Part shown: in pieces, positions 8,372 through 17,142 of the stretch
How the letters are laid out: every line of letters begins with the position of its first letter
How positions within the stretch are numbered: the first letter of the stretch is position 1
DNA from: CAZSLI01 sp964607705
GTDB lineage: Bacteria; Actinomycetota; Coriobacteriia; Anaerosomatales; PHET01
Reading direction: 5' to 3'
Assembly: GCA_964607705.1 (NCBI GenBank)
Contig: CAZSLI010000002.1
Location: 144,237-208,236, forward strand
DNA: 64,000 nucleotides
The notes under the pieces: model-generated
The model's input: the letters and a program-made list of their open reading frames with translations, nothing else
What the model was told of the DNA's origin: nothing
Databases searched by the model: none
Program-made: the position numbers and the translations under genes

Positions 8372-9406
8372 CTAGGAGCCGAGCGCGTCGACCAGCGCGT
8401 CGACGTCCTCGGGCTCGGTGTCCCAAGACGTCACCCAGCGCACGAGCACTCGGCCGCGTGCGTCGGGCGTCTCGTTCCAGGTGTAGAAGCCGAACTCGCG
8501 CTCGAGGTCGGGCACCCGGCCAGCGGGAAGGTACGCGAAGATCTCGTTGGCTCCGCGTGTGAACGCGATCTCGACGCCTGCGGCCCGCGCGCCGGCCTCG
8601 AGACGAATGGCCATCTCGTTCGCGTTCCGAGCGCAGCGCTCCCAGAGGTCTCCGGCGAACATCGCCTCGAACTGCGCCGCCACGAACCGCATCTTGCTCG
8701 CCAGCTGGCCGTTCTGCTTACGCACGTACGGCAGGTGCTTGCGGCGAGCCTCCCCGAACAGCACGACCGCTTCGCCGAAGACCAGCCCGTTCTTGGTGCC
8801 GCCCAGCGACAGGACATCGACGCCTGCATCGACCGTGAGCGCACGAAGGGTGGCGCCCTGGCCGACGGCCGCGTTGCTGATGCGAGCGCCGTCCACGTGC
8901 AGGTACATGCCGTGCGCGTGCGCGAGGTCGGCGAGCGCGCGAAGCTCGTCGGCGGTGTAGACGGTGCCGAGCTCGGTCACGTTGCTCACGCTGATGACCT
9001 TGGGCTGGGCGTGGTGCTCGAAATCGAAGCCCGTGAGGTAGGGCTGCACGAGCGTCGGAGTGAGCTTGCCGTCGGGCGTTGCGACCGGCACGAGCTTCAC
9101 GTTCGCGATCTTCTCCGGGGCGGCGCACTCGTCGGTGTTCACGTGGGCCGTCTCGGCACAGATAACGCTCTCCCACGGCCGACAGAGCGCGGCGAACGAC
9201 ACGCAGTTGGCGCCCGTGCCGTTGAAGACGAACGCTACGTCGCAGTCATCGCCGAGGCTGCCGCGAAGGACTTCAATGGCGCGCGTGGTCCACGGATCAT
9301 CGCCGTACGCATGCGCGTGGCCGAAGTTGCAGGCCATCATCGCCGTGAGCACCTCCGGATGCGCTCCCGAGTGGTTGTCGCTACCGAAGCCGCGCGTGCG
9401 TTCCAT
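8372..9406 (-). CDS. ltaE: Low-specificity L-threonine aldolase family protein
   Basis: 344 residues, PLP fold-type I. FGSDNHSGAHPEVL opening, NGTGANC phosphate-binding loop, SNVTELGTVY, LHVDGARISNA (Asp and Arg contacting the cofactor), and LSLGGTKNGL with the Schiff-base lysine. Cleaves threonine or allo-threonine to glycine and acetaldehyde in the cytosol; may act on other beta-hydroxy amino acids. ATG follows CGAGGAGAC. Convergent with the peroxiredoxin gene (25 bp apart). The 136 bp between its start and the hydrogenase operon end hold a hairpin at 9485-9514. Confidence 0.9.
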   Translation of the reverse strand: MERTRGFGSDNHSGAHPEVLTAMMACNFGHAHAYGDDPWTTRAIEVLRGSLGDDCDVAFVFNGTGANCVSFAALCRPWESVICAETAHVNTDECAAPEKIANVKLVPVATPDGKLTPTLVQPYLTGFDFEHHAQPKVISVSNVTELGTVYTADELRALADLAHAHGMYLHVDGARISNAAVGQGATLRALTVDAGVDVLSLGGTKNGLVFGEAVVLFGEARRKHLPYVRKQNGQLASKMRFVAAQFEAMFAGDLWERCARNANEMAIRLEAGARAAGVEIAFTRGANEIFAYLPAGRVPDLEREFGFYTWNETPDARGRVLVRWVTSWDTEPEDVDALVDALGS

Positions 9407-9484
9407 CCGTGTCTCCTCGGCGAGGTGAATGTGCGTGCAGGGTCCTCGGCAACGCTAGCACAAGCCACCCGCCGAGGATGACGC

Positions 9485-9514
9485 GAGGCCCGCCTGGGGA
9501 TGCAGGCGGGCCTC
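9485..9514 (-). terminator. Probable terminator of the hydrogenase operon
   Basis: Perfect 11-bp inverted repeat GAGGCCCGCCT/AGGCGGGCCTC around an 8-base loop, 28 bp past the cytochrome b stop. No T-run follows on the minus strand, as is common in high-GC actinobacteria. Confidence 0.65.
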
Positions 9515-9542
9515 GGGAGCAAGGGTCGTGGCTGGTCGCGCG

Positions 9543-10232
9543 TCACGTGCGCGCCGTGGTCGAGCCGACGGTACCTCCCGCCGGTCGCGGCGCCGGGCTG
9601 ACGACCTCGTCGCCCGGGGCGCTCTCGCGACCCGTGAACATGAGGACGAGCTGGTCGCGGTGGAGCGTGGACAGGTAGATGTGGATCAGTGTCGTGACGA
9701 TGAAGAGCCACATGATGATGTAGTGGATACTGCGTATCCACAGAGTGCCGCCCACCGCATACGTCAGCGGCTCGAGAGCCGGCGCGGTAACGGACCACAG
9801 CGCGAAGCCCGTGATCGCCTGTGCGACTATCAGCAGCAGCCAGAAGACGTAGGTGCCCTTCTGCAGGCCGTTGTACTTGTACACGGCAGGGGCCTCGTTA
9901 CGCATGAAGGTGTAGTAGCCAAGCGTCCCCCAGAACGTGCCGCGGTTCTCCTTCTGCGGCCCGAAGTGCCGGTAGTCGCGCACCGTTTCGCGTGAACCCA
10001 GCGGCGCCGTGCGGCCAACGAACGCCCAGATCACGCGGACGATCGCAGTGATGATGAGGATCCACATGAAGATCAGATGGGCGCCTCTCATCACCCCCAT
10101 CAGGTCGGGCACGAACGGATTGCTGATGTAGATGCCGCTGATGATGAGCATGAACATCGAGACGAGGTGGATGAGGTGAAGCATCCGCGGTGTCGCCGGA
10201 TGTTCCTCGACCGTCGCGTACTTGTGTGCCAT
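9543..10232 (-). CDS. Hydrogenase cytochrome b subunit
   Basis: 229 residues with four or five membrane helices (LIHLVSMFMLIISGIYI, AHLIFMWILIITAIVRVIW, VFWLLLIVAQAITGFALW, YIIMWLFIVTTLIHIYL). Histidines in helices 1, 2 and the last two (LHLIHL, GAHLIF, SIHYII, LIHIYL) are the expected haem b ligands of HyaC/HydC-type subunits. It anchors the hydrogenase heterodimer to the outer face of the membrane and passes electrons to the quinone pool. ATG at 10232 is preceded by GGTGAGG and begins 5 bp after the large-subunit stop, so it is co-translated with it. Confidence 0.88.
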   Translation of the reverse strand: MAHKYATVEEHPATPRMLHLIHLVSMFMLIISGIYISNPFVPDLMGVMRGAHLIFMWILIITAIVRVIWAFVGRTAPLGSRETVRDYRHFGPQKENRGTFWGTLGYYTFMRNEAPAVYKYNGLQKGTYVFWLLLIVAQAITGFALWSVTAPALEPLTYAVGGTLWIRSIHYIIMWLFIVTTLIHIYLSTLHRDQLVLMFTGRESAPGDEVVSPAPRPAGGTVGSTTART

Positions 10233-10237
10233 CACCC

Positions 10238-11872
10238 TCACCAGCCATTCAGCTTGAACTCGAGGACTCGGTCGTTCTCCGGTTCAATCACGTGAACCGC
10301 GCACGCCATTCAAGGATCGAAGGTGTGGACGGTCCTTAGGATCTCCAGCGGCTTCTCGGGGTCCACCACCGGCACGCCGATGAGTGCCTGCTCGAGCGGC
10401 CCGCGCACGCCGTTGTCATCGCGTGGCGACATGTTCCAGTTCGACGGCGGCACCGCCGCGTACTTGCCGATCCGCCCGTTCTCGATCTTCATGTAGTGCG
10501 CGAGCGCGCCGCGCGGAGCGTTCCATCCGCCGGACCCGGTGCCACTGTCAGGCACGCCGACCTCGGTCCAGACGTCCTGCTTCCCCGCTCCGTGGTTGCC
10601 GAGAAGCGTCTGCGCCCATTCGAGCGCATGGTCGGCGTTCACCTTCGCCTTGAGCACTCGCCCGCCGATGCGACCGAGGTTCGACATGAGCACCTCGGGC
10701 TTGCCCGCGGCGCCGAGGGCCGCCAGCGTGCCGTTCACAAGGTCCACGACCTCCTGGCGACCTGCGCCGTACGAAACGAGCATCTCGGCGAGCGGGCCCA
10801 CCTCCAGGGGCAGGTTCTGGTCGCCGTAGCGCGCCGCTTGCGTCCAGTCGTACTTGCCTGAAGGAGCGGCCGGGTCGTCCATCGCCTGCAACTCGGTGAA
10901 CTTCGGTTGCTGGCTCGTTTCGAGCGGGTGTTTGCCCTCACCTGCGGAGTCGTCGTACCAGGAGTACTTGGTGAACATCTTCACCTGGTCCAAGTCGGCC
11001 TTCTGAACCTGCGCGATGTTGCGGTTGACGATCATGCCGCGCGGGATGAGGCGGTTCTCGGGTACTTGGCTCTCGTCGTCGAACAGCCCCCACGACAAGT
11101 AGTTGCCTACGCCCTGGCCCTCGGCGGCGAGGTACATGTGCTTGGGCGCGACCATGAGCAGGTCCGGCAACATGATGTTGTCGACGAAGTCCTTCACGCG
11201 CTCCATCTGGCCGATGTAGTACTCGATCTGCTCGACCTCAAGGCGCTCTTGCATGCCGCCCGGCATGTACGTCATCACCATCGGGAAGCGCCCGCCCATG
11301 AATGCCTGCGCATCGTTCGCCGCCTGCTGTGCATCGATGGCGAGCAGGTAGTGATACGTCAGCTCGAGGTTCTCCTCGGGCGACATCTGGTACTTGGGAT
11401 GGTCCCAGTAGTGGTTCGCGAACGGCCCGAGCTGACCCGAGTCCACGACGGCCTTGACCTGGTCCTGCACCTTCTTCAGCGTGGGCAGGGTCGGCTTGGC
11501 GTTGAGTGCGTCGGGCACGTTCACATAGTCGAAGGCGTTCAGGATGTAGAACCACAGGATGTGGTCGTAGCCGACATGCGACGCCTCGAACATGTTGCGG
11601 ATGAGACGCGCGTTGTCCGGCACCTTGTCGACGCCCATGGCGTGCTCGGTGGCAAGTGTCGACGTATGCGCGTGCGGCGTGGGGCAGACACCGCAGATAC
11701 GCTGCGCGAACTGCCACGCGTCGCGGGGGTCGCGGCCTTCCATGAAGATCTCGAAGCCGCGGAATTGCCCGGCGGTGTTCCAGGCGTCAACGATCTTGCC
11801 GCCTTCCACCTGACAGGTCACGCGGAGGTGGCCTTCTATGCGGGTGATCGGGTCTACGACTACCTTGGGCAT
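10238..11872 (-). CDS. hysA: [NiFeSe] hydrogenase large subunit, Sec-containing
   Basis: 544 residues when the UGA at 10310-10312 is read as Sec (residue 521). N-terminal nickel motif RICGVCPTPHAH and preceding RIEGHLRV are present. Conventional translation would stop at HTFDP, just before the second nickel motif; reading through gives DP-U-MACAVH, the DPxxxCxxH motif with Sec in place of the first cysteine, then 17 residues (VIEPENDRVLEFKLNGW) to a stop. Those 17 residues are the C-terminal peptide removed after the histidine by a maturation protease. Group 1 uptake type: H2 oxidation outside the membrane. The ATG overlaps the small-subunit stop (TGATG) and has GGAGG nine bases upstream. Confidence 0.93.
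10281..10298 (-). promoter_or_regulatory. Bacterial SECIS hairpin of the hydrogenase large subunit
   Basis: Starting 11 bases after the UGA on the minus strand is GGUUCA-CGUGAU-UGAACC: a perfect 6-bp stem with a six-base loop. The loop GU lies 19-20 bases after the UGA, matching the place of the SelB-binding GU in the E. coli fdhF element. It lies wholly inside the coding sequence. Confidence 0.75.
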
Positions 11873-12972
11873 CAGCGATCACCTCCAGCGGGTCGCTTAT
11901 CGGTCTCCTCGCGGGCAGCGCGCTTCTCGCGAGCGTTCTGCGCCACCGCATACCCGCCGAGACCGACTGCCGTGACGGCGCCCGCCGCCAGGCCGATGGT
12001 CTCGAACGGGATCTGGTTGCCGTCGGCGTCGACGCCGCGAAGCTGCTCGAAGAACGGCGTGAAGTCATCCCAAAAGTCCGGCTCCGCGCAGCCTTGGCAG
12101 GGGCCGTTGTGGACGCACCAGCTCACGTTGCCGTTCCAGTAGTTCTTGCCGCAGGGCGCGTACGTGTACGGGCCCTTGCAGCCCATCTTGTACAGGCAGT
12201 AATCGGCCTCGCCCGTGTACGCGTCGCCCATCTTCTCCACGAAGTGGCCGGCCTCGAACTGACCACGCCGATAACAGTTGTCGTGGATCGTCTGGCCGTA
12301 GAGGAAGGTTGGGCGTCCCTTGGCGTCAAGCTCAGGGAGCTTGCCCGTCACGAGTACGCTCGCGAGCGTCAGCACGAGATCGTCGCCGTGGCCCGGACAG
12401 CGTGGCAGGTTGATCACCGCGGGAGCGCTGGCCCCCATGTCGCTATCCAGAAACTCCTTGATGCCGACGGCGCCCGTCGGGTTGGGATGGGATGCCTGTA
12501 TGTTGCCGTAGGACGCGCAGCTCCCCATCGCTATGATCCCGGCCGCATTGGGCACGGCCTCCTTCAGGATCTGCTGCGCTGTGCGTCCCCCGATCATCAG
12601 CGCCTCGGGGATCTTCATGGGGACGCTTCCTTCGACGACGAAGTAGAAGCCCTTCTGACTGGTCACCTGCTTCCACAGTTCCTCGGCCTGTTTGCCGGCG
12701 GCCGCCATGACGTTCTCCTGATAGTCCAGCGATATCTGCTGGAGGATCAGGTTCTGCACCGTGGGCTCGCGATTCTGCAGCAGCTGGATCGCGCAGCCGG
12801 TGCAGACTTGGAACGATCCCCAGACGACGCGTGGTCGCTGGGTGAGCTGCTCGATCGCGTTCGCGACGTCAGGGATCCCCGCCTGCCCGAGGCCGAGAAC
12901 CGCCGCCGCCCACGAGCAGTACTTGAGGAAATCGCGCCGTGATACGCCCGCGGGAGTGAAGCTGTTCCCCAT
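11872..12972 (-). CDS. hysB: [NiFeSe] hydrogenase small subunit, Tat-exported
   Basis: 366 residues. Tat signal SRRDFLKYCSWAAAVLGLG at residues 10-28. Iron-sulfur ligands: CTGCAIQLL, GSCASYG and LPRCPGHGDD (proximal); HDNCYRRGQF, CLYKMGCKG and APCG (distal); SWCVHNGPCQGC (medial). The residue after Trp in the last motif is Cys, where [3Fe-4S] enzymes have Pro, so three [4Fe-4S] clusters are expected, as in known [NiFeSe] enzymes. A C-terminal helix (IGLAAGAVTAVGLGGYAVA) is the membrane anchor. ATG follows GAGGGAGGG; a longer in-frame extension upstream is low-complexity and not used. First gene of the hydrogenase operon. Confidence 0.92.
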   Translation of the reverse strand: MGNSFTPAGVSRRDFLKYCSWAAAVLGLGQAGIPDVANAIEQLTQRPRVVWGSFQVCTGCAIQLLQNREPTVQNLILQQISLDYQENVMAAAGKQAEELWKQVTSQKGFYFVVEGSVPMKIPEALMIGGRTAQQILKEAVPNAAGIIAMGSCASYGNIQASHPNPTGAVGIKEFLDSDMGASAPAVINLPRCPGHGDDLVLTLASVLVTGKLPELDAKGRPTFLYGQTIHDNCYRRGQFEAGHFVEKMGDAYTGEADYCLYKMGCKGPYTYAPCGKNYWNGNVSWCVHNGPCQGCAEPDFWDDFTPFFEQLRGVDADGNQIPFETIGLAAGAVTAVGLGGYAVAQNAREKRAAREETDKRPAGGDR

Positions 12973-13118
12973 GGTCCCTCCCTCATAGGCGCGCGCCTCA
13001 CCCCGGCGCGCGGTGTGAGCCGTGCTTTCCCGCGGAATGCCCGCAGGTAAACCCTTCCTGCCAGCGGGAGTCTGGTGAGGACCTGAGAGGCGGTTGGCCC
13101 GAGTAATGCCGAGGACGA
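12973..13118 (-). promoter_or_regulatory. Leader region of the hydrogenase operon with overlapping hairpins
   Basis: 146 bp between the hydrogenase and the D-cysteine desulfhydrase gene. An 8-bp stem (12990-12997 with 13005-13012, loop of 7) sits just upstream of the ribosome site, and CTCAC (12997-13001) can instead pair with GTGAG (13015-13019), so the two structures exclude each other. No convincing -35/-10 pair was found. Confidence 0.35.
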
Positions 13119-14195
13119 CTAGGGGGAGTCGGGGAAGAGCTCGCGGCACTCGGCGACGTACGCCCGCAGCGGCTCAGGGAGGGCGGACAGGTCACCGGCC
13201 GCCGGATACGGTGCGGAGTTGTAGGTGTCCCAGAACAGGGCGCTCTCGCCCGCGACCAGACCGGCCCGCGCGTCGGCGATGAGTGCCGACAGTGCCTTGC
13301 CGGTGTAGGTCGTCTCAAGATGCAGGCCGACGTTCTCGGCAAAGGCGACGGCCTCCAGGGTCTCGGGCGTCGGGATGCCGTAGCCAGGGTCGAAATGGTC
13401 GTGGCGCAGCGTGAACGCGAGGTCCGCCATGGTGAGAGAAGGCACTGCGTCGTCGAGCGAGCGCAGCAGCGCCAGGGTGTCTCGGGCGAGGTCCTCGGCG
13501 ATGGACTCGTTGCAGATCTCGCGCGGGGTGACACGTACGGCTTCCACACGCGTGGGCGCGCCCGCGAGCACGAACCCGAGCGCAAGGCCGATCGCGGTGC
13601 CGAGCGTGCCCGCGGCCACGTAGACGACGTCGGGCGCTGCCTGCGCGACCACTTCGAGCGCAGCGTTCACATAGCCGACCGCGCCTAGCGGACAGGTGCC
13701 GCCCATCGGGATGACGTAGGGCTCGATCCCGTCTCGGGCCACGAGCGCCTGCTTGGCGCGCACTGCTTCTCGGCGGCCGTCCCAGCCGTCGACCAGGTGA
13801 ATGACCGTGCCGAGCGCGGCGTGCGCGAGTAGCGTCCTCGGCGCGAAGGGCGACGGCTCCTGTGGCGAGAGCACGACATGCGGCTCGAGGCCGAGAGCAC
13901 GTGCATGCACGGCCGTCGCGAGCGCGTGGTTGCTGCCGTACGCACCGAAGGTGATGACCGCTCGCGCCTCCCGCTCGCGCGCATCGCCGAGGAGCAGGTC
14001 GAGCTTGCGCACCTTGTTGCCGCCATACCGCGTCGAGGTGAGGTCGTCACGCTTGATGGCCACATCTGCCGGCGGGTTCTCGGCGGCGAGGGAGCGCAAG
14101 AGCGCCTCGGCGGAGTCGACGGGCGTGGGCAGGTCGGCGATACCGGCGCGCCTCAGGGCGGCAGTCCCGGGGAAGAGCTCGAAGAGCGGCAGCAT
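13119..14195 (-). CDS. D-cysteine desulfhydrase / ACC deaminase family PLP enzyme
   Basis: 358 residues, fold-type II PLP enzyme. TSTRYGGNKVRKLDLLL has the cofactor lysine in the GGNK-R-K context of the ACC deaminase/DcyD family; FGAYGSNHALATA and AAGTLGTAIGLALG follow in the expected order. It probably releases H2S and ammonia from D-cysteine or acts on a related D-amino acid; which one cannot be told from the sequence. The start ATG follows GAGAGGA by nine bases; a longer frame would overlap the divergent maturation-protease gene. Lies upstream of the hydrogenase operon on the same strand, 146 bp away. Confidence 0.82.
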   Translation of the reverse strand: MLPLFELFPGTAALRRAGIADLPTPVDSAEALLRSLAAENPPADVAIKRDDLTSTRYGGNKVRKLDLLLGDAREREARAVITFGAYGSNHALATAVHARALGLEPHVVLSPQEPSPFAPRTLLAHAALGTVIHLVDGWDGRREAVRAKQALVARDGIEPYVIPMGGTCPLGAVGYVNAALEVVAQAAPDVVYVAAGTLGTAIGLALGFVLAGAPTRVEAVRVTPREICNESIAEDLARDTLALLRSLDDAVPSLTMADLAFTLRHDHFDPGYGIPTPETLEAVAFAENVGLHLETTYTGKALSALIADARAGLVAGESALFWDTYNSAPYPAAGDLSALPEPLRAYVAECRELFPDSP

Positions 14196-14265
14196 CACGG
14201 CGAGTCCTCTCGGCGGCGGCGAAGGGGTATCTGTAGCGTACTGGAATCGGGAGGCAGGAGCGCGG

Positions 14266-14772
14266 ATGGCGCGCGTCAGCGTGATCGGGATCGGCAACAC
14301 GCTCATGGGCGACGACGCCGTCGGCGTGCGCATCGCCGAGGAATTGCAGGAGCGATTCCTCGGCAAGGACGTGCACGTGGTCACGGGTCACCTCGCGGGG
14401 AACCTGCTGATGCCGTACGTGCTGGAGTCGCCGCGCGTCATCTTCGTGGACGCGCTCGCGGTGGGCGACGAACCAGGCGCCGTCTTCCGCATGGACCCCG
14501 ACGCCGCGGGCATCACCGGCCTGCGCTCGACGACGAGTCACGGCATGGGCATCCCCTACCTCATCACGAATGCGAGGCTTCTCGGCCACCACGCGGAGTA
14601 CGTCGTCTACGCCGTCCACGTGGGCGACGTGATGGCTGGGCCGGACACGCTCACGGAGCCGGTCGCGGCCGCGGTGCCGGTGGTCGCGGAGCTGATCGCC
14701 GAGGAGGTCGCTCGGGTCCTCGGCGAGGAACGTTCACTCGTAGGAGATGGCGTCCCTGATCGAGACCTGTGA
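14266..14772 (+). CDS. Hydrogenase maturation protease (HyaD/HycI family)
   Basis: 168 residues. GIGNTLMGDDAVG (nickel-binding Asp of the GNxLxxDDGxG motif), VFVDA-type segment IFVDALAVGD (second Asp) and YAVHVGDV (His ligand region) define the M52 endopeptidase family. It cuts off the large-subunit tail after the C-terminal histidine once nickel is inserted. RBS GGGAGGCAGGAG. It is divergent from the desulfhydrase and 1.3 kb from the hydrogenase operon it presumably serves. Its 3' end overlaps the convergent ABC permease gene by 39 bp. Confidence 0.88.
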   Translation: MARVSVIGIGNTLMGDDAVGVRIAEELQERFLGKDVHVVTGHLAGNLLMPYVLESPRVIFVDALAVGDEPGAVFRMDPDAAGITGLRSTTSHGMGIPYLITNARLLGHHAEYVVYAVHVGDVMAGPDTLTEPVAAAVPVVAELIAEEVARVLGEERSLVGDGVPDRDL

Positions 14773-17133
14773 GGCTCGCCACGCGGGCAACAGACTCGCG
14801 ACCACGGCGATCCCGACGACGGTGACGAGCCATGCGCCCACGCCCGGCCAGGAGAAGCGGTAGCTGAGCGGCAGCGACATCGACGTGCCCAGTGCGTCGG
14901 TGAGCCACACCGAGAACGGCCACGAGAGCACCGCTCCAAGCGCCCACGCCATGAGCGCGACGACCACGCCTTCGGTGATGTAGATCCCGAAGATCGAGCC
15001 GTGGCTGGCGCCGATCGAGCGCATGACACCGATCTCGCGCGTGGATTCGAGCACGTTGATCGTCATCGTGCCGGTGAGGCCGATGACGCCGACTGCGGCA
15101 AGAAGCGACGCCATGATGACCAGGAATGTCACGAGGATGCCCAGTTGGTTCCCGATCGTCTCCTTCTGCGCGAGCTGGGTCTGTGAACCGGAGAACGGCA
15201 GTGACGCTTCGTCGAGTCGCCTCTCGAGCTCCTTGGCGGTGCGGGCCTGAGCGTCTTCGTCGTGGTCGGAGGACTGCACGAGCAGTCGTGTCACGGCGCC
15301 GTTGGCGCGAACCGCCGAATCGAGGGCGTCTCGCTCGACGAAGACGACCGGCCCCATCAGCTGTCCGGTCGCCACTCCGACGATCGTCCAGTCCTTCTCC
15401 TGACCCCGGATGGTGAGTCGGATCGGTTTGCCCACGCCCAGCGATGGCTCGTCCTTGAGGACGTCGGTGTTGATGACGACGGCGTCTTTGTCGTCGGTGG
15501 TCAGCCAACGGCCCTGGACGATCTCAGGTTTGATGAAGCGGCTGTCGCCGGGGATGCCGAGCGCGTAGAGGTCCTCGTTCTCGCTGCCGTCGGGCCGCTT
15601 GAGCGACGCCTGCGCCTCGAGCCAACTCTCTACCGCGACGACGCCCTTGACCTTCTCCGCCTCGCGCTCGAGCTCCGCGCGCGGCTGCGGGCGCGCGAGG
15701 AAGATCTGCGCGTCGTAGTTCCACCAAGCGCCCATGTCGTCGACCGTCAGCAGGATCGAAGATCGGACCGACAGCACGGCCATGACCACGCCCGACGCGA
15801 GGATGAGAGTCGTCAGCGTGAGCGCGAGCCGCCCCTTGCGCAGGAAGGTGTTGCGCAGGCTGAGAGCGACCGGTCTGGGAAGGCCACGGATGAGGCCGAG
15901 GATGCGATCGATGATGCCGTGGCCGAAGCGCGGCACGACGTTGCTCGCGTTGAGCGCGCGCACGACCGGCAGGGTGGTGCCCCGGTGGACCGGGAACGAC
16001 GCTGCGACGATCGGCACGAGCAGTCCCACCGCGACCTCGAGCGCGATCACCCACGCGGGAGGCACGTAGCTCGTGACGCGGAAGTTCAGCACACCCGCGG
16101 CGTACTCGATGAACATCTTTCCGATGTAGAGACCCGCCGGCACGGCGATGAGCACGGCAAGCGCGCCGTACGCTGCGACGAGCACCAAGTACATGGCGGC
16201 GATCTGCCCGCGTCGCCCGCCCACCGCCTTCATGATCCCCACCTGCCTGACGTGCTGCGTCATGATCGCGGACACGGTCGTCACGACAAGGAAGCCAGAC
16301 AGCGCGAGCGACATCACGCCAAGCGCGAGCAGCAACAGCGATATCGCCTTGAAGATGTCGCCGAGGAAGTGGCTCCCCGGCTTCGGCACCGTCGTGCGCA
16401 GCACCTGGATGCCCGCACTCGCGAGGTCGGTGTCGCGCACGTCGGCCGCGATGCGGCTCGCAGCCGACCGCGACATCGTCGGGTCGAGCACCAGCAGTAG
16501 GTGGTTGAGGTCTTCCGGCTCGCCCAGGAGCGGCAGCGTGTCCATCGACACGAAGCCGATCTCGGAGCCTTGGAACTGCGCCGGGATGGCGTTGATGTCG
16601 TGAGCGAATCCGGCGATGCGCAGCTCGGTGCGGGTGCCGCCGGGCCCCTCGACCGTGAGCGTCTCGCCCACGCTGAACTTGCCCGTCTGCAACGCGCTCC
16701 GCTCGAGGACCACCTCGCCTGCCCTCGGCGGCCAGGATGTGGTCCCTTCGCGAACGAGCTTCTGCACGCCGCTGCGCTGGAACTCGGGTAGGGCCCACAG
16801 GCGCAGCGTCTCCCAGCCGGCCGTCGATTCACCGGTGGCCGGCTTCGTCGTGTAGCGCACTGACACACGTCGTCGGCCCTCGGCCTGCCGTACGTCATCG
16901 CGTTCGGTCACCCGGTCGACCACCGACTGGTCGAAGCCGCTGGTGTCGAACTCGGCTGAGGGCGGCACGCTGGCGGCAAAGTCGACATCGAACTCACGCA
17001 GCAGCACCTGCCGGCCACCCATGACCACGGCGACGGCGAAGATGCCCACCGCGATCGAGAGCACCACGAGCAGCGTGCGCATCTTGTGGCTCGCGAGGTC
17101 GCGCGCGACCTTGTTCCAGCGCGGGGACGGCAT
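14734..17133 (-). CDS. MacB/FtsX-type ABC transporter permease
   Basis: 799 residues. N-terminal membrane helix (LLVVLSIAVGIFAVAVVMGG) then a periplasmic MacB_PCD domain (about 50-230), three helices of an FtsX unit (about 255-375), another helix and extracytoplasmic domain (about 430-630), and a second FtsX unit (about 670-790). This double-FtsX layout is typical of actinobacterial exporters or cell-envelope machines that do not move substrate through a channel. The partner ATPase is encoded 9 bp upstream. The C-terminal end overlaps the convergent maturation protease gene. Confidence 0.88.
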   Translation of the reverse strand: MPSPRWNKVARDLASHKMRTLLVVLSIAVGIFAVAVVMGGRQVLLREFDVDFAASVPPSAEFDTSGFDQSVVDRVTERDDVRQAEGRRRVSVRYTTKPATGESTAGWETLRLWALPEFQRSGVQKLVREGTTSWPPRAGEVVLERSALQTGKFSVGETLTVEGPGGTRTELRIAGFAHDINAIPAQFQGSEIGFVSMDTLPLLGEPEDLNHLLLVLDPTMSRSAASRIAADVRDTDLASAGIQVLRTTVPKPGSHFLGDIFKAISLLLLALGVMSLALSGFLVVTTVSAIMTQHVRQVGIMKAVGGRRGQIAAMYLVLVAAYGALAVLIAVPAGLYIGKMFIEYAAGVLNFRVTSYVPPAWVIALEVAVGLLVPIVAASFPVHRGTTLPVVRALNASNVVPRFGHGIIDRILGLIRGLPRPVALSLRNTFLRKGRLALTLTTLILASGVVMAVLSVRSSILLTVDDMGAWWNYDAQIFLARPQPRAELEREAEKVKGVVAVESWLEAQASLKRPDGSENEDLYALGIPGDSRFIKPEIVQGRWLTTDDKDAVVINTDVLKDEPSLGVGKPIRLTIRGQEKDWTIVGVATGQLMGPVVFVERDALDSAVRANGAVTRLLVQSSDHDEDAQARTAKELERRLDEASLPFSGSQTQLAQKETIGNQLGILVTFLVIMASLLAAVGVIGLTGTMTINVLESTREIGVMRSIGASHGSIFGIYITEGVVVALMAWALGAVLSWPFSVWLTDALGTSMSLPLSYRFSWPGVGAWLVTVVGIAVVASLLPAWRASQVSIRDAISYE

Positions 17134-17142
17134 CGGCCTCCC

